Of a stretch of 38,030 nt of DNA, positions 17,640 to 25,985 are shown one piece after another (positions within the stretch are counted from its first letter, which is position 1; each line of letters starts with the position of its first letter). This stretch comes from Lentisphaeria bacterium (lineage in GTDB: Bacteria; Verrucomicrobiota; Lentisphaeria; Victivallales; JAADHT01): assembly GCA_015486135.1 (NCBI GenBank), contig WFSE01000059.1:1-38030 (forward strand), in the 5' to 3' direction. The notes under the pieces are model-generated. The model had not been told where the DNA came from. It saw only the letters and a program-made list of their open reading frames with translations, and did not search any database. A program made the translations under genes and the position numbers.

Positions 17640-19451
17640 TTATTCCTCCCCGTCGGGGATATCCAGCAGTTTGACATTTTTCATGTATACGATGACCGCG
17701 CCGTTGGATTTCGGTTTGTAGTTGTAGACATTCCCTTTGAACGTGATCGTCTGGCCGATCTTGAGCTTGGCGGCGTTCGATTTTTCCGAGGTTACAAGTA
17801 TAACGTTGAATCTTTTGTAAAGCATCCTGCCTGGGCAGGCCACTCCTATCTCCGCCTTCCAAATACCCCCTTTGACATACGCCACTTTTCCGCTCCAAGT
17901 GTGCTCGGAGCCGCTGTGCTCCGACCAGAAGGTTTTGGCGTGCAACGACGTGTTTTTGGTCACGTCGAAGTTGTCGGCGAATTTAACGAAATCGGCTTCC
18001 GGCCCGGAAAGCTCTTTTTCCGCGTCCTTGCCAGGGGATGGGGCCTTCGCGGGGACACCCTTTGCGCTTTGGGACGAGCCATTTTTCGCTATGGAGTCAT
18101 TTGTTCTGGAATTCCGCGAATTCCGCGAGACCCGCGTGGGAGACGCGGGGCTTTCCGGGGCCTTTCGTCCGAAATACATGAAGGTTATAGCCGCTATCGC
18201 AATAAACGCGATACACGCTAGAACTATGGCGGCCCCAATTACGATAAACAGCGTTTTCTTGTCCTTGCCAGAGGGCGGGCCCCCGCCGTCCTTTCCCTTT
18301 GGTTTTTCGGTTTGGTCCCGGTTATCCGTGGGGTTGTCGCTTGACGTGTCAAATGTTATCTGAGTCGCCATCTTTGTGGCATCACCAATTTCAATTTTGT
18401 TGGCGGTGGACGCTTCCATTGGTGATATGGCGGACATGCCGACGTAGGTTTCCTCTCCGAAATCCACATATTCCTCGAGCGGGAGGGGCATGTTCGGAGG
18501 CTTCCCTTCAAGGACCAATTCAATATCCTTGCTAAGTTCCGACCAGCTCGATGGACGCTTCTCGCGTTCTTTCTCCATCATTCTTTTAAGAAGAGCTTCG
18601 CATTCAACGCTGATATCAATATTTTTTTCGCGGATTGGAGGATACGCGTCGTTGATATGCTTCATTATGATCGCCATGGCGGTGGACGCGTCGAATGGAA
18701 CCACGCCTGAAAGCATATGGTAAAGCGTGGCCCCCAGAGAGTACATGTCCGTGCGGAAATCCAAATCTTCGGACGCGACAGCCTGTTCCGGGCTCATATA
18801 GTATGGCGTTCCCACAACCGTGCCGGTCATCGTGAGAGCGGTGTCCTCGTCCAAACTCTTGGATATTCCCATGTCCAAAAGCATGGGAATCCCTTTTTCG
18901 TTCAATATTATATTGGAGGGCTTGATGTCCCTGTGGAGTATCCTGCACTCTTCCCAAGCGTATTCCAAGGCCGACACCAGGGCCAAGATGATCTTGAGGG
19001 CATCTTTCTCGGAGAATGGCCCGTCGTCCTCGATAATTTCTTCGATGGAGCGTCCCTTGACAAACGATATCGCCAAATAGTGAACCCCTTTGTCTCGCCC
19101 CGCATGGAAGGCCGTAACTATGTTGGGATGGGAGAGCTTGGCGGAATTTTTCACTTCGCGGTCGAATCGATCCACGAATCTCCGGTCCGAGGCGAGATGG
19201 GGAAACAGTACTTTCAGCGCTACCCTGCGGTTCATCGAGGTCTGCTCGGCAAGCCAAACCTCGCCCATGGCTCCGGAGCCGATAGGCTCGAGGAGCTTGA
19301 AGTCGCCCACCTCCATCCCAGGCTCCAGCCCGGGAATAGGCACCTGGATATCCTTTCCGCACGCGTTGCAGACGATAGCTTGCCCGCAAAGGGAATCGTC
19401 GGATGCCACAGGTTTTCCGCAATCAGGACATGGAAACGTGATTCCAGCCAT
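17640..19451 (-). CDS. Ser/Thr protein kinase with N-terminal zinc ribbon, TM segment and C-terminal extracytoplasmic domain
   Basis: N-term CPDCGKP...CNACG; kinase GSGAMGEVWLAEQ, VALKVLFP, HRDIKPSNIIL, LLDMGISK, GTPYYMSPEQA; TM LFIVIGAAIVLACIAFIAIAAITFMYF. Confidence 0.93.
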   Translation of the reverse strand: MAGITFPCPDCGKPVASDDSLCGQAIVCNACGKDIQVPIPGLEPGMEVGDFKLLEPIGSGAMGEVWLAEQTSMNRRVALKVLFPHLASDRRFVDRFDREVKNSAKLSHPNIVTAFHAGRDKGVHYLAISFVKGRSIEEIIEDDGPFSEKDALKIILALVSALEYAWEECRILHRDIKPSNIILNEKGIPMLLDMGISKSLDEDTALTMTGTVVGTPYYMSPEQAVASEDLDFRTDMYSLGATLYHMLSGVVPFDASTAMAIIMKHINDAYPPIREKNIDISVECEALLKRMMEKEREKRPSSWSELSKDIELVLEGKPPNMPLPLEEYVDFGEETYVGMSAISPMEASTANKIEIGDATKMATQITFDTSSDNPTDNRDQTEKPKGKDGGGPPSGKDKKTLFIVIGAAIVLACIAFIAIAAITFMYFGRKAPESPASPTRVSRNSRNSRTNDSIAKNGSSQSAKGVPAKAPSPGKDAEKELSGPEADFVKFADNFDVTKNTSLHAKTFWSEHSGSEHTWSGKVAYVKGGIWKAEIGVACPGRMLYKRFNVILVTSEKSNAAKLKIGQTITFKGNVYNYKPKSNGAVIVYMKNVKLLDIPDGEE

Positions 19452-19607
19452 TCAACACCATCCTCTCCCTCGCTTCAGTCACACTACTGGGGACGCGCGA
19501 AATTTACCACGTTCTGCGGAAGTCGCAAACTCTATTTCGGGAAAGACTCCCGTATCGTGCGAGGAAGCACCCACCTCTCATGTCCGAGGGAAACCTCCCG
19601 CTGACCT

Positions 19608-21452
19608 TCAATCCAGCGTGAAGGAGCTTTTGTACGCGTTCTTTTCCTCTTCCGACAGACGCGGCTGCTCCTCCTTGATCAATATATTGTTGCCCATGGC
19701 CAACGCGTCCATCTCGGTGTGCATGAAGCAACGGTAGGCGTCTTCGGGAGAGTGGACTATGGGCTCCCCTCGTATATTGAAGCTGGTGTTGATGATGACC
19801 GCGCGGCCCGTTTTCTCCTTGAAACGCTTAATCAGATCGTAATACGCTCCATGCCGCTTCCTGTCCACCGTCTGCACCCGCGCCGAGTAGTCCACGTGAG
19901 TGACTGCAGGAATGTCCGAGCGAGGTATATTGACCCGCTTTCTCAAATCGTCGTCCTTCTCCATGATCTTTTCCTCTTCGCTTGAGAGTTGTCTCCGGCG
20001 GGATCCCTTCACTGGCGCCACAAGGAGCATGTAAGGCGACTCGGTCTCCATTTCGAAATACTCGGATACATCCTCGGCCAAAACCGACGGCGCGAAAGGA
20101 CGGAACGATTCGCGGTATTTTATCTTGAGATTCATTTTCGTCTGCATTTCGGGGTTGCCAGCGTCGCCGATGATACTCCTGGCCCCTAGCGCCCTGGGGC
20201 CGAACTCCATCCTGCCGCGGAACCACCCCACGACTTTTCCCGCTACCAGCATGTCAGAAACCTCGTCCACTAACTTGGTGTCGCTTTCAATTCGCTTGAA
20301 CTTGGCTCCCAACGCGTCCAGCCTTTTAGCGATTTCCGTGTCGTCGAAGGACGGCCCGAGAAGCGAGCCTTTCTGCGAATCGCTTGGATTGGGAGTTCGG
20401 CTGTTGTCCAAAAGCTGGAACCAGGTCAGAAGTGCCGCTCCGAGAGCCCCTCCGGCATCCCCGGCCGCGGGTTGGATCCACACGTTGTCGAAAACGCCGG
20501 AGCGGAGAAGCTTGCCGTTGCCGACGCAATTCAGCGCCACACCCCCGGCGAGACAAATGTTTTCAGCTCCGACAACCTTTCTCGCGTGACGGGCCATTTT
20601 GAGCATGGCCTCTTCCGTCACCGCCTGCACCGACGCCGCCAAATCCATCTCTTTTTTCGTGATTGGTGTTTCGGGCTCGCGGGGAGGGGCTCCAAACAGA
20701 TCGTGGAATTTTCTCGAGGTCATTGTCAGTCCTTGGCAGTAATTGAAATACGACATGTCCATCCAAATGGAACCGTCTTCCAAGAGCTCCATCAACCGCG
20801 TCTTTATCGTCTCCGCGTAGACGGGCTCGCCGTATGGTGCGAGTCCCATCAGTTTGTACTCGCCGGAGTTGACCTTGAACCCGATGTAGTATGTGAAAGC
20901 CGAGTAGAGAAGTCCCAACGAGTGCGGGAATCGCAATTCCTGTAGAATCTCAACCCGGTTTCCGTCGCCGACTCCGATACTCGCCGTGGCCCATTCTCCA
21001 ACGCCGTCCAACGTGAGTATCGCCGCTTTTTCGAAAGGGGAGGGGAAAAAGGCGCTAGCCGCGTGGGACTCGTGGTGCTCCGGAAACAGTATTTTTCCGC
21101 GGAAACCATCGCCAAGCTCTTTGTGTATGACTCGGCGGATATTGATTTTTTGCTTCAACCACAACGGAATCGCCTTGGAGAAGGAGCCGAATCCGCGGGG
21201 TGCGAACGCCAGGTAGGTTTCCAGAAGACGGTCGAATTTCAGAAGCGGTTTGTCGTAGAATACCGCATAATCAATGTCTGAGACCGACAAGCCGGCGTGT
21301 CGCAAGCAGAATTGGACCGCGTTGGCGGGGAAATTGAAGTCGTGCTTGATCCGCGTGAACCTCTCCTCCTGCGCCGCCGCCACTACTTCGCCATCGACGA
21401 GAAGCGTTGCCGCCGAGTCGTGGTAAAATGCCGATATCCCTAAAATATTCAT
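19608..21452 (-). CDS. Carbamoyltransferase (NodU/CmcH family)
   Basis: MNILGISAFYHDSAATLLVDGEVVAAAQEERFTRIKHDFNFP; PEHHESHAASAFFPSPF; GGVALNCVGNGKL; FGPRALGARSIIGD; FNIRGEPIVHSPEDA. ORF-track N-terminal extension to 22184 rejected. Confidence 0.95.
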   Translation of the reverse strand: MNILGISAFYHDSAATLLVDGEVVAAAQEERFTRIKHDFNFPANAVQFCLRHAGLSVSDIDYAVFYDKPLLKFDRLLETYLAFAPRGFGSFSKAIPLWLKQKINIRRVIHKELGDGFRGKILFPEHHESHAASAFFPSPFEKAAILTLDGVGEWATASIGVGDGNRVEILQELRFPHSLGLLYSAFTYYIGFKVNSGEYKLMGLAPYGEPVYAETIKTRLMELLEDGSIWMDMSYFNYCQGLTMTSRKFHDLFGAPPREPETPITKKEMDLAASVQAVTEEAMLKMARHARKVVGAENICLAGGVALNCVGNGKLLRSGVFDNVWIQPAAGDAGGALGAALLTWFQLLDNSRTPNPSDSQKGSLLGPSFDDTEIAKRLDALGAKFKRIESDTKLVDEVSDMLVAGKVVGWFRGRMEFGPRALGARSIIGDAGNPEMQTKMNLKIKYRESFRPFAPSVLAEDVSEYFEMETESPYMLLVAPVKGSRRRQLSSEEEKIMEKDDDLRKRVNIPRSDIPAVTHVDYSARVQTVDRKRHGAYYDLIKRFKEKTGRAVIINTSFNIRGEPIVHSPEDAYRCFMHTEMDALAMGNNILIKEEQPRLSEEEKNAYKSSFTLD

Positions 21453-21684
21453 GTGCTTGTTCCAGGCAAACTTATGGGCGGAGGACGCTATTCTTGCGGA
21501 AACACCCGTCCCGTCGCCAATCCCGCGTCCGACAATAAGAGACCAGCGACTGTTTTTCAAGGCGATGTCTTCACTTGTGGCTCCTTTCGTCCAACGACCA
21601 GGCCGGGGGCGTTGCAATCGGCGGGCGGACATTGTATATTCAGGTTTCCGTACGCTTGCCTTTAGCGGAACCAGTAGGTGGGAA

Positions 21685-23046
21685 ATGGCATCGAAAGAAA
21701 GAGCGAAAATATTGATCGTCGAGGATGAGCGCAATACCCGAGAGGGGCTCGCGCGTCTCCTAAGACCAAAATACGACATCACCTTGGCGGAAGACGGCTT
21801 CCGAGGTGGAAATATTCTTAGGCGCCGTGATTTCGATATAGTGCTCACCGACCTCAAAATGCCAGGCGCGGATGGGATGGATGTCCTCGAGGAGGCGTTG
21901 AAGAAAAGCTCTCCGCCGCTGGTGATAATATTAACCGCGTATGGCTCTATCGAAGGCGCTGTCGGAGCCATGAGGGCCGGTGCGTACGATTTCATCTCGA
22001 AGCCCGTGAACCTGGACCAGCTCGAGCTGGTCGTCAAAAGAGCGCTCGAATCGCGCAAACTCGAAAAGGAGAATCGGGAACTTAAAAAACGCCTCGACCG
22101 TAAATTCGGACTGGAAAGCCTGATCGGCGATTCAACCGCTATGTGCCAAGTCGTGGACACCATCCGGCAAATTGCCCCAGCCAAAACAACGGTCCTGATA
22201 ACCGGCGAAAGCGGAACCGGAAAAGAGCTTGTGGCCCAGTCGATACACCAGTTGAGCGGGCGTTCCGGGCCGTTCGTTCCTGTTCATTGCGCGGCGTTGC
22301 CTGCCAATCTCCTGGAAAGCGAGCTTTTTGGACACGAGAAGGGAGCGTTCACGGGTGCCGTTGAACGCCGATTGGGACGTTTCGAATTGGCCGAGGCCGG
22401 TACAATCTTTCTTGACGAAATCGGCGAGATCGACAAGCAGACTCAAGTTAAACTGCTTAGGGTCTTGGAATCCAGAACATTCGAACGCGTGGGGGGTGTC
22501 GAACAAATAACAACATCCGCTAGAATCGTCGCCGCCACAAACCGAGACCTAAAGGCCATGGTCGAGAAAGGCGAGTTCCGCGAGGATCTTTTCTTCAGGC
22601 TTTTCGTGGTGGCTATCCATATGCCTCCGTTGAGGGAGCGCAAAGAGGATATCCCACTTATGCTCGATACCTTCGCCAACGAGTTCGCCGCTGAGGCTGG
22701 AAAGGAGTTGCAGGGCTTCTCGGATAAAGCGCTGAACATTCTCCTCGCCTACGACTGGCCGGGCAACGTCCGCGAACTCCGCAACTGCGTCGAGAGAATG
22801 GTCGTTATGACTAGGGGACATCTCCTCGACGAGGACTCTATCCCCGTCCATATTCGCGAGTCGGTGGTGCCAGGAGCCGTCAAGCGTCCAGTGCTGACCT
22901 CGTCCCTGAACTTGGAGGCTAACGAAAAGGCCTTGATCATCAAAGCGCTCGACGAGACCGGAGGTAACCGTACGAAAGCCGCCGAACTCCTTGGTATAAG
23001 TCGACGAACCATGCACCGGAAACTCCACCAGTATGGATTGACATAG
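21685..23046 (+). CDS. NtrC-family sigma-54-dependent response regulator
   Basis: Receiver ([51 protein letters not shown]); AAA+ ([31 protein letters not shown]); Fis HTH ([20 protein letters not shown]). Confidence 0.96.
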   Translation: MASKERAKILIVEDERNTREGLARLLRPKYDITLAEDGFRGGNILRRRDFDIVLTDLKMPGADGMDVLEEALKKSSPPLVIILTAYGSIEGAVGAMRAGAYDFISKPVNLDQLELVVKRALESRKLEKENRELKKRLDRKFGLESLIGDSTAMCQVVDTIRQIAPAKTTVLITGESGTGKELVAQSIHQLSGRSGPFVPVHCAALPANLLESELFGHEKGAFTGAVERRLGRFELAEAGTIFLDEIGEIDKQTQVKLLRVLESRTFERVGGVEQITTSARIVAATNRDLKAMVEKGEFREDLFFRLFVVAIHMPPLRERKEDIPLMLDTFANEFAAEAGKELQGFSDKALNILLAYDWPGNVRELRNCVERMVVMTRGHLLDEDSIPVHIRESVVPGAVKRPVLTSSLNLEANEKALIIKALDETGGNRTKAAELLGISRRTMHRKLHQYGLT

Positions 23047-23280
23047 GGCTTGATGACATTATGGCGGATTTTGAGACGGCGGGGGCTGGACTAGCACTTC
23101 TGACTTTAGTCCTACCCTAGGAACGACGAGCCTGAGGAGCAGGCAACGCGCGGAACTATCAAAACATTTACCACCTGCTACAAGTCTCCAGCGAAGCGAG
23201 TGGTTGGAAAGGACGGAAGAAAAATGCGAATGACTCAAATCAGAAATAATACGGCGGAAACGTTCGAGGAGTCAGTTTTG

Positions 23281-23330
23281 GAACATTTGAATTTGGTTCG
23301 AGTTTCGGGTTTAGGATTTCGGATTTAGTA
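23281..23330 (+). repeat. GGGTTTAGGATTTCGGATTTAG-type dispersed repeat fragment
   Basis: TTTGAATTTGGTTCGAGTTTCGGGTTTAGGATTTCGGATTTAG; related to the TTTAGGG run at 29138-29160. Confidence 0.45.
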
Positions 23331-23403
23331 TCTCCGCGTTCTTTGCTTCTCTGCGAGGGAAAGAGAAAGAAGAAGAGATTGCCTCGCGAAGACGCGGAAC
23401 TGG
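23331..23403 (+). repeat. Inverted-repeat element (CTCCGCGTTCTTTGCTTCTCTGCGAGG ... CCTCGCGAAGACGCGG)
   Basis: Imperfect inverted arms flanking a purine-rich spacer GAAAGAGAAAGAAGAAGAGATTG. Confidence 0.5.
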
Positions 23404-23412
23404 CCGAGGTGT

Positions 23413-25596
23413 TTGGAAATGGAAAAACTGAATTTCAAATTGGGAACTAGAAGAAGCGAATTGGCTCTAATTCAAGCCTGTTCCGCGGCGGCAGCCATCG
23501 AAAATGATTTTCCAAGCGTCCGTTTCGACGTGGTGGAATTCGACACCCCCGGCGACCGCGACAAGTCCACCGACCTCAGAACCAGCGATCCCGACTTTTT
23601 CACGCGCGACTTGGACCAGGCGGTGTTGGACGGACGCTTGGACTGCGCCGTCCACAGCGCCAAAGACCTGCCATCCCCCGTGCCAGAGGGGCTGGACTGG
23701 TTCTGGCTCCCTTGGCGGGCCTCTAGGGAGGACGCTATCGTAACCCGAAACGGTATGGCCGTCGCCGACCTGCCGCCTAATCCCGTCGTGGGCGTTAGCA
23801 GCGATAGAAGGGCGGAATACGCGAAATACGCGTTCCCGGACGCCTGCCTCGAACCCATTCGAGGCAACATTCAAGAACGGTTGAAGCAACTCGACGAGGG
23901 GCGGTTCGACATCCTGATTATGGCCTTGGCGGCGCTGGAACGTCTGGGACTGCGTGACCGGGCTGTGGAAACCATCCCGTTGAGCGAATTGCCTACACCT
24001 CCCGGGCAAGGCGTTCTAGCGGTGACTTTCAAGGCGGGCGATCCCGTCATGGAGACAATCCGTGCGCTGTATGTCAAATCCGTCGCGTTCGTCGGCGCCG
24101 GCCCCGGCGACCCCGGACTCGCGACTTCCGCGACTGTGAGATTGCTTGGCGAATGCGATGTCTGCCTCTACGACGCCCTGGCGTCCGAGGCGCTACTGGA
24201 AAATCTCCCCGAAACCGCCGAGGCGGTGTTCGTAGGCAAACGATCGGGAAAACACTCGATGCCGCAAAACGAAATCTCCGCCCTGATAACCGAACGCGCC
24301 AGCCGCGGGGAACGCGTCGTGAGGCTCAAGGGCGGCGACCCCGGACTCTTCGGTAGACTCGCCGAGGAAATTGACGCGCTCGATGCCTTGCGCCTGCCGT
24401 TCCGAGTCGTCCCGGGGGTAACGTCGGTGTCGGCGGCTACAACCGGCACCGGACTCCTCCCCACGCGGGCTGGAATCGCTAGAACCTTCACGGTCGCCAC
24501 ACCTAGAAAACGGGGTGCGACACCACACGAAATCACCTGGCCGGACAAAAATGAAAGACTGAACGCCCCCTTGATTATTATGATGGGCGCGAAAAGCGCG
24601 CCGGAAATAGCGCGCGAACTCCGCGGCGAGGGCCGTTCCCCCGACGAGCCTTTCGCCATCGTCTTTTCCGCAGGGACGCATGACGAGAAAATCGTAACGA
24701 CAACCCTCGGAGAGGCGGCGGAGGGGAAACTGCCCGAAAACCCCGAGGCCCCCGGAATAATAATCTCGGGCGAAACCGCTTCCCCGGAATTCATATTCAA
24801 ACGGCGTGGCGCGTTCCGCGGCGCAAGAGTCCTCCTGACTGCCTCCAAAGACCTCTCGAAGCGGGCGGCGTCGCTTGTCGAATGGATGGGGGGACGCCCG
24901 ATCATATTCCCCTTGGTCGAGCTGCGGCCGGACACCGAACGGATCGCGGAATTGGCGGGGATAACCCAATGCGATTGGGTGGTGGTCACCTCTCCGGCCG
25001 CCGCGGAGATATTCCTCGACGCCCTCGCATCCTTGAACATAGATGCCAGGCATATCCCCAAAATCATGGTCGCCGGGCCGGGGACCGCTCGAGTGTTTAT
25101 CGCCAAAGGCATATTCCCCGATGCCGTTCCGGATAGCGATTTCGGTGCGAAAGGGATACGGAAACTGGCGATTCGCGAATTCCGCGACGGCGATAGAATT
25201 GCCCGTGTCCGTTCCGATCTGGCCGCCCCGGCGTCGGAACTTTTCGCGGATTCCGCGCTGAAACTCGACCTGCTCGACCTCCCAATCTACAAGAATGTCC
25301 GCCTTACGCCGGAATCCCTGCCCGATTTCGACGCCGCGCTTTTCGCAAGTTCATCGGCGGTCGAGGCGTTCAACGACAACTTCGGTGCCGCCGCCCTCGA
25401 CGGCAAAGACCTGGCGGTAATCGGCGAACCCACCCTGGCCGCCCTGAAACACCACCTCTCCAGCGCTTCCCCCGCCGTCCCGAAATGCGCCACAATCGAC
25501 GCTGCGGTCACCGCCCTTGCCGCGAATATGCTAAATACAGGTGGGTCCATGAAACACACTAAAAAAGAGGGTAGAACCACGAATGAACACGAATAG
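23413..25596 (+). CDS. Trifunctional HemC(domains 1-2)-CobA-HemD fusion; start possibly ATG 23419
   Basis: HemC: LGTRRSELALIQA, AVHSAKDLPSPVPEGL, VSSDRRAEYAKYAFPD, IRGNIQERL, TPPGQGVLAV; CobA: VAFVGAGPGDPGLAT...VRLKGGDPGLFGR...VVPGVTSVSA; HemD: VLLTASKDLSKRAASLVEWMGGRPIIFPLVEL. Confidence 0.93.
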   Translation: MEMEKLNFKLGTRRSELALIQACSAAAAIENDFPSVRFDVVEFDTPGDRDKSTDLRTSDPDFFTRDLDQAVLDGRLDCAVHSAKDLPSPVPEGLDWFWLPWRASREDAIVTRNGMAVADLPPNPVVGVSSDRRAEYAKYAFPDACLEPIRGNIQERLKQLDEGRFDILIMALAALERLGLRDRAVETIPLSELPTPPGQGVLAVTFKAGDPVMETIRALYVKSVAFVGAGPGDPGLATSATVRLLGECDVCLYDALASEALLENLPETAEAVFVGKRSGKHSMPQNEISALITERASRGERVVRLKGGDPGLFGRLAEEIDALDALRLPFRVVPGVTSVSAATTGTGLLPTRAGIARTFTVATPRKRGATPHEITWPDKNERLNAPLIIMMGAKSAPEIARELRGEGRSPDEPFAIVFSAGTHDEKIVTTTLGEAAEGKLPENPEAPGIIISGETASPEFIFKRRGAFRGARVLLTASKDLSKRAASLVEWMGGRPIIFPLVELRPDTERIAELAGITQCDWVVVTSPAAAEIFLDALASLNIDARHIPKIMVAGPGTARVFIAKGIFPDAVPDSDFGAKGIRKLAIREFRDGDRIARVRSDLAAPASELFADSALKLDLLDLPIYKNVRLTPESLPDFDAALFASSSAVEAFNDNFGAAALDGKDLAVIGEPTLAALKHHLSSASPAVPKCATIDAAVTALAANMLNTGGSMKHTKKEGRTTNEHE

Positions 25597-25656
25597 ACAC
25601 GAATGGATGGGGGAAAATAAAAATTATTAGAGTGTATTAGTATCCATTAGTGGTTC
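25574..25656 (+). repeat. GAACCACGAATGAACACGAATAGACACGAATGG...CCATTAGTGGTTC element
   Basis: Tandem (N)ACACGAAT-like units and inverted ends GAACCACGAATG / CATTAGTGGTTC. Confidence 0.65.
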
Positions 25657-25842
25657 GATATTTTGGGGCGCCATTCCGGGAATTGGAAAAGGGGGGGGCG
25701 TGCATGGTATGTTTTTCCGGTCGCTGGAGGAGTGTGTGGCTCCGCCTAGGGGTTCGTCCACGTTGAGGTATGGCAAAAGAGCATGGCATGTGCAATCCCC
25801 CGTATAGGATAACGTCCGCTGTTGTGTCGTTGGTCGCCGAGG

Positions 25843-25985
25843 TCGCGGAATTGGCAAGTGCCTCAAATGTCAGTCGGCTCCAAGGATTTTGGGAGATTCG
25901 CTCCCAAAACCTTGGAGATGACACCACCAAAACGGTATTTAACCCAATAATTCTTAAGCACTTGTCAATTATTCAGCAGGCCCTA
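25843..25985 (+). repeat. Foldable intergenic repeat copy D (best-preserved hairpin)
   Basis: TCGCGGAATTGGCAAGTGCCTCAA...CTCCAAGGATTTTGGGAG-ATTCG-CTCCCAAAACCTTGGAG...AACCCAATAATTCTTAAGCACTTGTCAATTATTCAGCAGGCCCTA. Confidence 0.9.

Noticed and set aside
21453-22184. N-terminal extension of the carbamoyltransferase ORF
   Set aside because: Family N-terminus MNILGISAFYHDSAATLL begins at 21452; the extension overlaps the regulator on the other strand.
24168-25112. Minus-strand 314-aa ORF (and 24193..25053)
   Set aside because: Antisense to the CobA-HemD region, whose plus-strand product is clearly recognised.
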